The translations under genes were made by a program, and so were the position numbers. From contig DGRV01000041.1 of assembly GCA_002391225.1 (NCBI GenBank), forward strand, positions 1 to 39,964: a stretch of DNA of 39,964 nucleotides. The letters are read 5' to 3'. This document shows positions 7,896 to 16,767 of the stretch, in pieces. This stretch comes from Christensenella sp. UBA4379. GTDB lineage: Bacteria > Bacillota > Clostridia > Christensenellales > Aristaeellaceae. Each line of letters begins with the position of its first letter. The stretch's first letter is position 1. The notes beneath the pieces were generated by a model that saw nothing but the letters and a program-made list of their open reading frames with translations, ran no database searches and was not told where the DNA came from.

Positions 7896-9266
7896 ATGAA
7901 AAAAACGTTTGTTCTTCTGCTGTCCGCATTATTGCTGACGCTCTGCGCGTCCTTGGCCTGCGCCGAGGTCGTTTCTACCACACCCATTGTCGGAGAGCGG
8001 TTCTGGGGTTATCGTGTGACTGCCGTTGCGGTTGAATACGACCGTGATCTGGCCGCACAGGAATTTGACCTGGATACGTATGTCTCCACCGATATGTGGG
8101 ACACCGGCAAAGTCGAAACAAAGGCGCTCACGATGAATCGTGAGGTCGCGCGCGTTTACACCAACAGCGAAGCCGCCGTGCTGGCGCAGGGCGCCGCCGC
8201 CGGCCATTATGTCATCATCGAATTTGTCGACGATCCGCTTGCCACCACCCGTCCGGGCGAATTCCCCATCCGCGGCTATTACACAGATGAGGAAACCGGC
8301 AAAACGGAAACCCCGCGCATGTGGAAGCCCAATGTCGGCACTGTCGCGCAGGTCAAGGATATTACAGCCGCTGACGGGACCGTCCTGCCCGCCTTTGAAG
8401 AAATGGCGATGACAAACGATTATCTGTTCCCGGCGCAGACCTACGCTTTTGAGCTGATCAGCATCGATCTTCCCTCCCGTCCCGGGTATCCCTATAACGC
8501 CTATGTCCGGATGCCTGAAAACGTGGAAGAAGGAAAGACCTATCCCATCATTTTCTGCGTCACCGGGGGCGGCCAGCTGGAATACATCGGCCACGGCATG
8601 AACAATACGGCGATCCCGCTGTACAACGACCATCATCTGTACGTCTGGACCGAAACGAAGCAGTATGGGTTTGATGATGAATTTATCGTCGTTTCGCTGC
8701 GTCATCAGAACACATCTGCCTCCATTAAGATCGAAGGAGACGATCCTTACGAAGATACCGCTGCGGCCGCTCAGTGGATCATCGATCACTATCCCGTGGA
8801 CAAGAACCGCCTGTTCTGGTCCGGTCAGAGCCAGGGCTCTGTGACCAGCCTGAACGTCCTGTGGCGTCATCCTGAACTGGCAACCGGCTATTTCGGCACC
8901 AACGGCGGTCTCTCCCCCGCTGCGGATTTCTCTCCCGAGGGATGGACGGAAGACCTGTATCAGCAGACCAAGGAATGCCTGCAGTCTTTTGTGGACAACG
9001 GGATCAAAATCTGTATGACCTTCGGCGAGCAGGACGGTAATTCCGCAAACGCCTACGCCGCCAAAGTATACTATCAGATTCTTCATGACGCCTGGGCTGA
9101 AAAGGGCCTGAGCGAGCGGGAGATTGACGACATGGCCAAAGTACGCGTCTTCCCGCATTCCACGTATGATTACGCTGTCGGTCTGACGGATCATAACGTA
9201 TGCCGCATGATGTACTGGCTTGACGCCACCAAGATTGATGCCCTGAAAATCGTTACCGGCTGGTAA
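7896..9266 (+). CDS. Exported alpha/beta hydrolase (esterase family)
   Basis: 456 residues with a signal peptide ending near CA-23. The first half (to about residue 190) is a domain of unknown type. The second half is an alpha/beta hydrolase with a probable triad of Ser312 in GQSQG, Asp380 in FGEQDG and His433 in LTDHNV. Its closest style is the poly(3-hydroxybutyrate) depolymerase / feruloyl esterase group (COG4099-like). Such enzymes remove acyl or hydroxycinnamoyl groups from polymers outside the cell. A good GGAGG lies 8 nt before the ATG. It is followed by two further exported hydrolases in the same direction. The substrate is unknown. Confidence 0.82.
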   Translation: MKKTFVLLLSALLLTLCASLACAEVVSTTPIVGERFWGYRVTAVAVEYDRDLAAQEFDLDTYVSTDMWDTGKVETKALTMNREVARVYTNSEAAVLAQGAAAGHYVIIEFVDDPLATTRPGEFPIRGYYTDEETGKTETPRMWKPNVGTVAQVKDITAADGTVLPAFEEMAMTNDYLFPAQTYAFELISIDLPSRPGYPYNAYVRMPENVEEGKTYPIIFCVTGGGQLEYIGHGMNNTAIPLYNDHHLYVWTETKQYGFDDEFIVVSLRHQNTSASIKIEGDDPYEDTAAAAQWIIDHYPVDKNRLFWSGQSQGSVTSLNVLWRHPELATGYFGTNGGLSPAADFSPEGWTEDLYQQTKECLQSFVDNGIKICMTFGEQDGNSANAYAAKVYYQILHDAWAEKGLSEREIDDMAKVRVFPHSTYDYAVGLTDHNVCRMMYWLDATKIDALKIVTGW

Positions 9267-9354
9267 TGAATAAACGAGGCTCCGGCTCAAAGCGCTGCCG
9301 GTTTCGTCTCAAGCTGTTTATCAGAAAGAATCCGCTTAAAGGAGTGCTTCTTTT

Positions 9355-11094
9355 ATGAAAAAAGTATTCAGTCTGTTCCTTGCGCTCGTTCTGTCCATAA
9401 GCGCGTTTGCCGCGTTCGCCGAAACCCCTGTCACCCCCATCACCGAGCTTGATACCGAAAACTACACCATCGACCCCGCCAACGCCAAAGGAAGCCAGTA
9501 TACCGGCCTTTATTCCATCGAGCTGACGCTGGAAAGCGGAAAAACCAGGACGCTGTATCAGTATGTGCCCACAAGCTGGGTCTATCGCCAGCCCGAAGTC
9601 GCCGTGGCCGTTCCCTCCGGGGAAGACCCGGTTGCCTTCTTTGAGAACACCGGCTGGAAGGACGCCGCGGAAAAAGGCCCCTTTGCCGTGGTGCTGATGG
9701 TCGCCGGGGAAGGCGGCTGGCAGGCGGATGAGAGCGAGTACGCCTACGCCGCCTTCGGCTATATGGACGACCGCACCTACCTGCAGACGCAGGACTCCGC
9801 CTTCTATATGGTAGGTTACGGCGACGCCGCCAACACGGTGATGGCGCACGCTGTCACCAACAGCGAACTGTTCGCCGGCTTCGCCGCCCTGGGCGTGGAT
9901 GACTTTGACGTCTCCATTCTGGACCAGGGCCGGACGGAAGAAAGCGGTGCCAAGGGCGTCATGAAGTCTGAAGTGGCCGTCCCCATGTGGATCGCCGCCA
10001 ATGAAAAAACGCCCTCCGTGGAAGCTCTGATCGAATACTGGAAGCACGCCGACGAATGCGGGGATGAAGCCCTCAGCAGCGCCTGGGCGGATGAGATCTA
10101 TTCCTTCCCGGAATATCTGGCCACGACCTATGAAAAGACCTACGCCCACGTTTCCAAAGTGTATGTGACATACAGGCTGGACAAAGTGACCACGCCGGAA
10201 TTCACCAACAACCTCTGGAGCAACTTCCTGCGCCGTGTACGCCGCCAGGATTCCGGGGCCATCAACGCCCTGCGCTGGTTTGCTTCCAACGATGAGCTTG
10301 GCATGGATCATCACACCCTCGAAGTCGATGGGATCACCCGTCATTACTGGGTGTATGTGCCTTCTTCCGTGAAAGCCTCCGGCAATGCCGCTCCCGTCGT
10401 CTTTGTGGCGCACGGCGGCGGCGGCTCAGGCGAAGAGTTTCCCTCCCGTTCCGGCTGGACCAAGACGGCGGAAGAGCGCGATTTCATCGTCGTCTATCTG
10501 AGCGGCTCCCGTTCCGGCAAGTTCAAGGCAGGCTCCACCTGGTCCGCCGCGGATGTGCCCTACTTCAAGCAGGTCCGTGAGGAAGTCCTCGGCGGTTACG
10601 CCGCTGACGCCACCCGTCTTTACATTACCGGCCATTCCCAGGGTTCCGCCATGACCTATAACGTCGCCCTCCTGTGCCCGGAACTCGTGGCGGCCGCCTG
10701 CGGCAATGACGGAATCGTCTACCGCGAAAAGATCCAGGGAGAGATCGTCGATAACATCGTCATGCCCTTCATGCTGAACATCGGCGATCAGGATAAGCAC
10801 TTTATCGAAGGCGGCGGCAACTACGGTCAGGTGCCTGACATCGTTGCCGAATGGGCCGCCCGCTATCACATCGACCCGAAGGCCTCCGAATTCCACTTCC
10901 GCAACGGCAAGAATTACGGCACCGATTACCGCAACGCCCAGGGCCTGGTGGTCATCCGCGAGCAGTGGAACCAGGATAAGATCCATGCCATGGTACCGGA
11001 CGATTCCTACACGATCTACGATTTCCTGTGCAACTATTCCCGCGGCGAGGACGGCACCAGCTATTACATGGGCGTCGCCATCAGCCTGCAGTAA
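9355..11094 (+). CDS. Exported two-domain alpha/beta hydrolase (PHB depolymerase/feruloyl esterase-like), copy 1
   Basis: 579 residues with a signal peptide ending AFA-22. Residues about 40-300 look like a worn alpha/beta hydrolase domain in which the nucleophile elbow is replaced by VGYGDAANTVM. Residues about 315-579 are an intact LpqC/PHB-depolymerase-type domain. It has an oxyanion segment VAHGGGGSGEEF, Ser428 in GHSQG, Asp478 or Asp480 in NIGDQD, and His544 in DKIHAMV. The next gene is a paralogue with the same layout. GGAG lies 10 nt before the ATG. Surface ester cleavage is the likely activity; the substrate is unknown. Confidence 0.82.
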   Translation: MKKVFSLFLALVLSISAFAAFAETPVTPITELDTENYTIDPANAKGSQYTGLYSIELTLESGKTRTLYQYVPTSWVYRQPEVAVAVPSGEDPVAFFENTGWKDAAEKGPFAVVLMVAGEGGWQADESEYAYAAFGYMDDRTYLQTQDSAFYMVGYGDAANTVMAHAVTNSELFAGFAALGVDDFDVSILDQGRTEESGAKGVMKSEVAVPMWIAANEKTPSVEALIEYWKHADECGDEALSSAWADEIYSFPEYLATTYEKTYAHVSKVYVTYRLDKVTTPEFTNNLWSNFLRRVRRQDSGAINALRWFASNDELGMDHHTLEVDGITRHYWVYVPSSVKASGNAAPVVFVAHGGGGSGEEFPSRSGWTKTAEERDFIVVYLSGSRSGKFKAGSTWSAADVPYFKQVREEVLGGYAADATRLYITGHSQGSAMTYNVALLCPELVAAACGNDGIVYREKIQGEIVDNIVMPFMLNIGDQDKHFIEGGGNYGQVPDIVAEWAARYHIDPKASEFHFRNGKNYGTDYRNAQGLVVIREQWNQDKIHAMVPDDSYTIYDFLCNYSRGEDGTSYYMGVAISLQ

Positions 11095-11109
11095 TCAAAC
11101 GTTCTGACA

Positions 11110-11133
11110 GGGAGAGGAGCTCCCTCCTCTCCC
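11110..11133 (+). other. Intergenic hairpin
   Basis: A 9-bp stem GGGAGAGGA / TCCTCTCCC with a 6-nt loop lies 16 bp after the stop of the first two-domain hydrolase. The following CCGCTGTTTT is only a weak T-tract, so this may be a leaky terminator or a processing hairpin. A second hairpin, TTCAGACGC / GCGTCTGAA, follows at 11173-11194 just ahead of the next gene's ribosome binding site. Confidence 0.55.
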
Positions 11134-11220
11134 CCGCTGTTTTCAGGCGCTCAGATGAATCATTCTGTTTTCTTCAGACGCAGCAGCGTCTGAAAAAATA
11201 ATCATCCAAGGAGGTTCCCC

Positions 11221-13092
11221 ATGAAAAAGTATCTCGCCCTGCTGCTGGCCATCATGATGATGATCGCCTGTCTCCCTTCCTTCGCCATGGAGGCCCAGGA
11301 ACTGCCGGACGCCGAGGACATGGTGATCAATTATGACGATTACTATGGCCAGGTACTTCACGGCTATTATAACTTTGACTGCTATGTCTCTGAAGGCAAC
11401 TACCGTACAGCGAAATTCTACATTCCTGAAAACACAGTGTACAACCAGCCCACGGTGTTCATCATGGTTCCTGCCGGTCAGGACACCTGGGAGTTCTTTG
11501 TGAACAGCGGATGGAAGGACGTCTGCGATCAGTACGTGTTCCACGCCGTGCTGGCCGAGACCGCTGAGGAAGGCGGACAGTGGGGCAACATCGACGATGA
11601 AATCGCCTACCTCAAGGCCCTGCGCGACGACGTGAGCTATCGTCCCTTCTTTGTCTCCTTCTCTTCCAACTTCTATGCCATCGCCTACGGCGACACCGCT
11701 GACGTGCTGATGAAGCACGCCATGAAGAACCCCGGCGAGTTCACCTCCATCACCTGCGTCGGCATCACCGGTGTAGAAGAAAGCTTCCTGACGGAGCTGG
11801 AGAATACGCCTTCCAAGGAAGCTGGGAAAATGGTCTGCGACATCCCGCTGCCTGTGTTCATGGTTGCCGAAGAAAAGACTCCCGAAATCGAAAAGCTGAT
11901 TGAGTATTGGAAGCGCGCAAACGGCACCGAGAACGTCAAATATTCCTGCGCATACGCGGACGAAGTGTATATCCCCGCTCCCTGGACCACCAAAGAATCC
12001 ATGGACAACGAGCCGGTCGCGAAGGTTCTTTTCTCCACCGCTCCCATTGAGGAATATTACAAACCCGAGAACGTCGCCACCATCTACAACGACTTCATGC
12101 GCACCGCGATGCGGTATCCCGGCTACGGCAATGGTGCCCTGCGCGCCAGCCAGGATATCTATGAGGCCGGCTTTAAGAAATTCGCCGCCAAGGTGCCCGG
12201 CGGTTACAAAGAGGACGGCTCCGACCTGTACAACCGTGAATGGTACGTCCTGGTGCCCGATTCGGTTGACCCCGCCAAACCCGCCCCGGTGGTGTTTGAC
12301 TTCCACGGCGCCGGCGGCACGGGCGACGAGATTGCGGGCCGTTCCGGCTGGATCAAGGTAGCAAACGACCGTGGCTGCATCCTGGTCTGCCCCACCGGCT
12401 CTCATACCCTGAGCATCCGCAACGTATCCGATATGACCACCAACGAGCTGTTCCGCGCCATGTGGAATACCGGCGACGCCACAGAAGGAACTCCTGACGA
12501 CAAAATCTTCATCCGCTGGCTGGTGGATTGGGTCAAGGAAAACTATAACGTGGACGCCGGCCGCATCTATGCTACCGGCCAGTCCTCCGGCGGCGCGATG
12601 AGCCATGCCGTCGCGTACTACATGAGCGATATCTTTACAGCCTCCGCCCCGGTGTCCGCGATGGGCGCCAATATGAGCGGACCGGAAGATGAGAGCAAGA
12701 TGACCGCACAGCCCATCCCCGTCATGTGCTGCGTCGGCACCGGCGATCCTTACTTCAGAGCGGAAGGCTTCGGCAGCGCCAGTGCCGGCTTCGGCGGCGG
12801 CAAAGCCTTGATTGATCACTGGACGGCCAAGTACAACACCGTGCAGAAATGGGAAGACTTCACCTATATGAACGACGAGGCTGTCTGCTCCTACCAGGCG
12901 GGCATCTTCCGCAACTACGTGTTCCGCACCGCTGAAGGCGTACCGATGCTGCGCTGCGTCGAGGTGATTGGCAAAGTGCACGCTTACCTGCCCTCTGAAG
13001 CCTATATGATCTGGGACGAGTTCTTCGCAGCCTATCATAAGGATACGGATGGCAATCTGTACTATATGAATACGCCGGTTGTACTCAAGTAA
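11221..13092 (+). CDS. Exported two-domain alpha/beta hydrolase (PHB depolymerase/feruloyl esterase-like), copy 2
   Basis: 623 residues with a signal peptide ending SFA-22. It is a paralogue of the preceding gene, sharing segments such as FF-N-GWKD and EKTP-(x)-LIEYWK. The N-terminal hydrolase-like half again lacks a serine elbow (AIAYGDTADVLM). The C-terminal half keeps FDFHGAGGTGDE, Ser455 in GQSSGG, Asp509 in GTGDPYF and His587 in GKVHAYL, a plausible complete triad. AAGGAGG lies just before the ATG. It probably hydrolyses esters outside the cell. The conserved two-domain layout suggests that the inert half binds substrate (inference). Confidence 0.82.
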   Translation: MKKYLALLLAIMMMIACLPSFAMEAQELPDAEDMVINYDDYYGQVLHGYYNFDCYVSEGNYRTAKFYIPENTVYNQPTVFIMVPAGQDTWEFFVNSGWKDVCDQYVFHAVLAETAEEGGQWGNIDDEIAYLKALRDDVSYRPFFVSFSSNFYAIAYGDTADVLMKHAMKNPGEFTSITCVGITGVEESFLTELENTPSKEAGKMVCDIPLPVFMVAEEKTPEIEKLIEYWKRANGTENVKYSCAYADEVYIPAPWTTKESMDNEPVAKVLFSTAPIEEYYKPENVATIYNDFMRTAMRYPGYGNGALRASQDIYEAGFKKFAAKVPGGYKEDGSDLYNREWYVLVPDSVDPAKPAPVVFDFHGAGGTGDEIAGRSGWIKVANDRGCILVCPTGSHTLSIRNVSDMTTNELFRAMWNTGDATEGTPDDKIFIRWLVDWVKENYNVDAGRIYATGQSSGGAMSHAVAYYMSDIFTASAPVSAMGANMSGPEDESKMTAQPIPVMCCVGTGDPYFRAEGFGSASAGFGGGKALIDHWTAKYNTVQKWEDFTYMNDEAVCSYQAGIFRNYVFRTAEGVPMLRCVEVIGKVHAYLPSEAYMIWDEFFAAYHKDTDGNLYYMNTPVVLK

Positions 13093-13113
13093 CATTTTTC
13101 ATGACGAGTTCGC

Positions 13114-13141
13114 GCCCGCCGCAGGGTTCCTTGCGGCGGGC
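13114..13141 (+). terminator. Weak terminator-like hairpin
   Basis: A 10-bp GC-rich stem GCCCGCCGCA / TGCGGCGGGC is followed by CATTTTG. The T-run is short, so termination is probably partial. The next ribosome binding site begins only 10 bp later. Confidence 0.5.
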
Positions 13142-13164
13142 CATTTTGAAAGGAGCAGGACGCT

Positions 13165-13773
13165 ATGATGTTCAAAAAAATGATTTCTTTTCTGCTGATT
13201 TTCATCTGTCTCACCGTTTCTTCTCTTGCTGAACCAGCGCACGAACATACCTGGGGAGAATGGCTCCCGGACGAGGCCGGCGGCCATACGGCGACATGTA
13301 CGGAAGACAAAGAAACGCTGACCGTCAAACACTATTCCTTCAGCGTCAATTTCGGCCAGTTTTCAGGGAGCATCTGCTGTGTCTGCGGGAAAACTCCGGA
13401 AGGGGTACTGCCCATCATCGAAGGGGCTCAGGCCCAGTCTCAGAAATCTAAACCCAGCAGCCAGCGCGGTGCTTTCATCGTGCGCGGTACGGGTTCTCCT
13501 TTTTCACAAGAGCCCGGGGTTCTTTTCGCCTTCACGGCGGCCTATGTACGGGACGGAGCCCTTGCAACCTGGAAGGACGTCAGCACGGTCACCATTCCCC
13601 TTGATATCAATTTACCTGAAACAGCTCTTTTGATTCGGGTACAGCCCGCCTCCGGCGATGATTCCATTCAGAATCCGGAGCAGCATATTGAGATGGAATA
13701 CACCTATGCGGATGGTATTCTCTCTTTCACCACAAAAACACCAGCGCTCTACATGCTGATCGAATCAACCTGA
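13165..13773 (+). CDS. Exported protein of unknown function with HTWGEW motif
   Basis: 202 residues with a signal peptide ending near SLA-22. The mature N-terminus EHTWGEWLPDEAGGHTATC resembles the His/Trp/Cys repeat unit (HTWGEW...ATCTE) found in many exported Clostridia proteins. Further cysteines occur in the segment SICCVCGK. The C-terminal half is beta-rich (PGVLFAFTAAYV ... MEYTYADGILSFTTKTPALY). AGGAG lies 9 nt before the first of two adjacent ATG codons. It ends the run of exported proteins and lies just before the activator gene. The function is unknown. Confidence 0.75.
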   Translation: MMFKKMISFLLIFICLTVSSLAEPAHEHTWGEWLPDEAGGHTATCTEDKETLTVKHYSFSVNFGQFSGSICCVCGKTPEGVLPIIEGAQAQSQKSKPSSQRGAFIVRGTGSPFSQEPGVLFAFTAAYVRDGALATWKDVSTVTIPLDINLPETALLIRVQPASGDDSIQNPEQHIEMEYTYADGILSFTTKTPALYMLIEST

Positions 13774-13817
13774 AAAGAGACCGCAAAGACCATCTGACGT
13801 AACATTTTGAACCTGGA

Positions 13818-13855
13818 ATTTCATCTTGAAATCCGGCAAGATCATCTGATATAAT
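13818..13855 (+). promoter_or_regulatory. Promoter and possible autoregulatory site of the sigma-54 activator gene
   Basis: A sigma-A type promoter is visible: TTGAAA at 13826-13831, an 18-bp spacer and TATAAT at 13850-13855. The palindrome ATTTCA-TCT-TGAAAT at 13818-13832 overlaps the -35 box and shares half-sites with the repeats between tctB and tctC. Binding of the activator here would block its own transcription. The start site would fall near 13862, which affects the choice of start codon. Confidence 0.6.
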
Positions 13856-13870
13856 GGAGGTGGAATTGAG

Positions 13871-15802
13871 GTGAAGACAGTGACTCAGATCGCGTTTGTC
13901 ATGCCGGACCCCTCCATGGTGAATGTGGTTCATGAGGCCTGGGCGCTGCACGAGAAAATATTCGGCAAAAGCCCGGACCTGCGCTATACGGTAGACTGTG
14001 AAATCCAGCCGGAGACGGTCATGTCCCATCATTTTGACGCGGACGTGATCGTCAGCCGCGGCGGTACCGCGGCCAGTTTGAAGGACCATAATTTTCTCAA
14101 GCCCGTGGTGGAAATTCCCATCACGAGCGCGGATATTTCACAGTCCATTCACCTCGCCTTTGAGCGCTACGGAAAAATGCCCGTCGGCGTGGTCGGCACG
14201 GTGAACACTGTCCGCGGAGCCCATTTCCTGAGAGAGGATTTCGGCGTCCCGATCAAGGCCTATCCCACCGCCAGCGTCAAGATTCAGGACCTGATTGAAG
14301 GTATGGAAAGAGCGGTGGCGGACGGATCGCAGCTGATTCTGGCCGGGCATAATACCTGCCGCTACTGCGAGGAGCACCACATTCCGGCGGGGCTCATCAA
14401 TTCCTCCGTCGAGTCGGTCTTCCTGGCCATTACGGAAGCCAAGCGCTGCGCCAATGTATCGCAGACGGAAAAACAGAACAGCCTGATTTTCCGAAACGTG
14501 GTGGCCAACGTATTCGAGGGGATCATTTCCGTCGACAAGGACAACCGCATCCGCACCATGAACCCAGCCGCCGAGCAGATGCTGGGCCGCAGCGCCAAGG
14601 ATTGCCTGGGCAAGCGTGTCTCCGATACCCTGCCGGAAGGCCGGCTGAACGCGATTCTGGAGGGCGGAAGCTCCTATACCAACGAGATCGTCCGCATCAA
14701 CGGGAGCAACTTCGTCCTAAACAGCGTCCCGATGGAGCAGGACGGAAAACGCCTGGGCATGCTGGTGACCTTCCAGGCGGCTCACGCCATCACCGACGCG
14801 GAAAGCAGAATCCGCGAGCGCCAGCGCGCCAGCGGCCATTACGCCCGCTATCGCTTTGAAAATATCCAGGGAGACAGCCCGGCGATCCGCTCCGCGGTCT
14901 ACCAGGCCAGGCGCTTTGCCCAGGTGGACAGCAACATCCTCCTGTACGGGGAAACCGGTACGGGCAAGGAGCTCTTCGCCCAGTCCATCCACAACGAAAG
15001 CGAGCGGGCCCACGGCCCCTTCGTGGCGGTCAACTGCGCCGCCATCCCGGAAAACCTGATGGAAAGCGAGCTGTTCGGCTATGAGGGCGGGGCCTTCACC
15101 GGGGCCAGCAAGACCGGCAAGGAAGGCCTGTTTGAAACAGCCCACGAGGGGACGATTTTTTTAGACGAAGTCGGCGAGATTCCCCTGACCCTGCAAAGCC
15201 GCCTGCTGCGCGTCATTCAGGAGCGGGAAGTCCGGCGCGTCGGAGCCAACCGGGTGATTCCCATTAATGTGCGCATCATCTGCGCCACCAACCGCAATCT
15301 CCTGGACATGATCCGCCAGGGCAGGTTCCGGGAGGACCTGTATTACCGCCTGAAGGTGCTGAGCGTGCAGCTGCCGCCGCTGCGTGACAGGGGCGAGGAC
15401 ATCATCCAGATCATGCAGTATTACCTGAATTATTACACCCGGAAATTCGGCAAGGAGCCCATTTCCCTGTCCCCCGACGCCGCCCGCCTGGTCCATTCCT
15501 ACGGCTGGCCCGGGAATATCCGCGAAATCCGCAACATCAGCGAGCAGTTGGCGGTGCTCTGCGAGGGCAGCAGGATCGAAGCGGCCGACATGGCCTCCGT
15601 GCTGCCCGGGGAACCGGCAGCCTCGGCCCCTTACGTGTTCCGGGAAGCAGAGCCTCCCACCCTGAGCAGCCTCCAGCGCAGGCAGATCGTCGAGGTACTC
15701 TCCCGCTCCTCCAGCAGGAAAGAGGCGGCGGAAAAGCTGGGCATCAGCAAAACCACCCTTTGGCGCAAATGCAAGGAACTCGGACTGAACGGAGGAGTAT
15801 GA
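13871..15802 (+). CDS. Sigma-54-dependent transcriptional activator, PrpR type
   Basis: 643 residues. Residues about 1-200 form a PrpR_N-type sensory domain (SRGGTAASL, PVVEIPITSADI). A PAS-like domain occupies about 205-310. The AAA+ domain has Walker A GETGTGKE near 360-367, the sigma-54-contact loop GAFTGA at 407-412 and Walker B TIFLDEVGE. A Fis-type helix-turn-helix ends the protein (RKEAAEKLGISKTTLWRKCK). The PrpR_N domain often senses small organic acids or their CoA or phospho derivatives. GTG at 13871 has GGAGG 10 nt upstream. If the TATAAT at 13850 is used, that ribosome binding site would not be transcribed and GTG at 13880 (preceded by GAGGTGA) becomes likely. The stop overlaps the dehydrogenase start. 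It probably drives the two -24/-12 promoters in this window. Confidence 0.93.
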   Translation: MKTVTQIAFVMPDPSMVNVVHEAWALHEKIFGKSPDLRYTVDCEIQPETVMSHHFDADVIVSRGGTAASLKDHNFLKPVVEIPITSADISQSIHLAFERYGKMPVGVVGTVNTVRGAHFLREDFGVPIKAYPTASVKIQDLIEGMERAVADGSQLILAGHNTCRYCEEHHIPAGLINSSVESVFLAITEAKRCANVSQTEKQNSLIFRNVVANVFEGIISVDKDNRIRTMNPAAEQMLGRSAKDCLGKRVSDTLPEGRLNAILEGGSSYTNEIVRINGSNFVLNSVPMEQDGKRLGMLVTFQAAHAITDAESRIRERQRASGHYARYRFENIQGDSPAIRSAVYQARRFAQVDSNILLYGETGTGKELFAQSIHNESERAHGPFVAVNCAAIPENLMESELFGYEGGAFTGASKTGKEGLFETAHEGTIFLDEVGEIPLTLQSRLLRVIQEREVRRVGANRVIPINVRIICATNRNLLDMIRQGRFREDLYYRLKVLSVQLPPLRDRGEDIIQIMQYYLNYYTRKFGKEPISLSPDAARLVHSYGWPGNIREIRNISEQLAVLCEGSRIEAADMASVLPGEPAASAPYVFREAEPPTLSSLQRRQIVEVLSRSSSRKEAAEKLGISKTTLWRKCKELGLNGGV

Positions 15803-16767
15803 TGAAGCACGGCAAGCTGATCGTCTCGATTTCACAGCTGACAGAAAAACAGCGCGGCGAAATTGCCGCGCGCGCTATGCAATATGGGCTGGAGACCCTG
15901 TTTTTTGACGACATCGGGGACGCCATGCCCCATGCGGAGGAAGCGGAAATCTTCTTTGGCTCCGCTCCGGAGTTTACCCAAACAGCAAAGAACCTGCGCT
16001 GGGTGTGCGCTCCTTCCGCCGGCGTCAACCAGTATATGACGCCCGGCGCGCTTCCGGGGGAAAACGTCCTTCTGAGCAATTCCTCCGGCGCTTACGGCGT
16101 GACCATTTCGGAGCATATCGTCATGACGACGCTGGAAATCATGCGCCGTCAGCAGGATTACAGCACCGTGGTTGCCGAGCGGAAGTGGGTCCGGAACCTC
16201 CCGGTCCGCTCCATCAAAGGCAGCCGGATCACCCTGCTGGGCACCGGCGATATCGGCCGGGAAGCCGCCGTGCGTCTGCGCGCCTTCTCCCCCGCCTGCC
16301 TGATCGGCGTCAACCGCAGTGGAAACAGCTTTGGCCAACTGTTTGACCGGATCGTCCGGCAGGAGGAAATGGACAGCGTTTTGCCGGAAACAGACCTTTT
16401 GATCATCTCCCTGCCCGGCACGAAAGACACCCTCCACATGATCCAGCAAAAAAGGCTCGCCCTGCTTCCGGACGGAGCCATGATCGTAAACGTGGGAAGA
16501 GGCAGCGTGATCGACCAGAAGGCCCTGACCAAGGAGCTGGCCGCCGGCCGCCTGTACGCCGCCCTGGACGTATTCGAGGAAGAGCCCATTCCGTTAGGCG
16601 ATCCGATCTGGACCAGTCCGAACCTCCTGATCACCCCGCATGTGGCGGGCAACATGACCCTGCCCTATACGGTGGAAAAGATCGTCTCCCTCTTCCTGAG
16701 CGACCTGGACCGCTACGCCCAGGGGCTCATTCCGGAGCGGCTGGTGGACCTGAGCAAGGGTTACTGA
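15802..16767 (+). CDS. D-2-hydroxyacid dehydrogenase family protein
   Basis: 321 residues of the NAD(P)-dependent D-isomer-specific 2-hydroxyacid dehydrogenase family, which interconverts 2-hydroxyacids and 2-oxoacids. The Rossmann segment LLGTGDIGREAAVRL, the arginine motif VNVGRGSVID, the glutamate region DVFEEEPIP and the catalytic-histidine motif ITPHVAGN are all present. Two adjacent ATG codons (15799, 15802) overlap the activator stop; the second has better spacing from GGAGGA. Tight coupling to the regulator suggests the enzyme acts on the compound the regulator senses (inference). Its end overlaps the convergent gtrA-like gene by 7 bp. The exact substrate (lactate, glycerate, phosphoglycerate-like or other) cannot be told. 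Confidence 0.9.
   Translation: MKHGKLIVSISQLTEKQRGEIAARAMQYGLETLFFDDIGDAMPHAEEAEIFFGSAPEFTQTAKNLRWVCAPSAGVNQYMTPGALPGENVLLSNSSGAYGVTISEHIVMTTLEIMRRQQDYSTVVAERKWVRNLPVRSIKGSRITLLGTGDIGREAAVRLRAFSPACLIGVNRSGNSFGQLFDRIVRQEEMDSVLPETDLLIISLPGTKDTLHMIQQKRLALLPDGAMIVNVGRGSVIDQKALTKELAAGRLYAALDVFEEEPIPLGDPIWTSPNLLITPHVAGNMTLPYTVEKIVSLFLSDLDRYAQGLIPERLVDLSKGY

Noticed and set aside
13179..13451. Treating the HTWGEW segment as a zinc-binding domain
   Set aside because: Only one copy of the motif is present and the Cys/His spacing does not form a clear ligand set.
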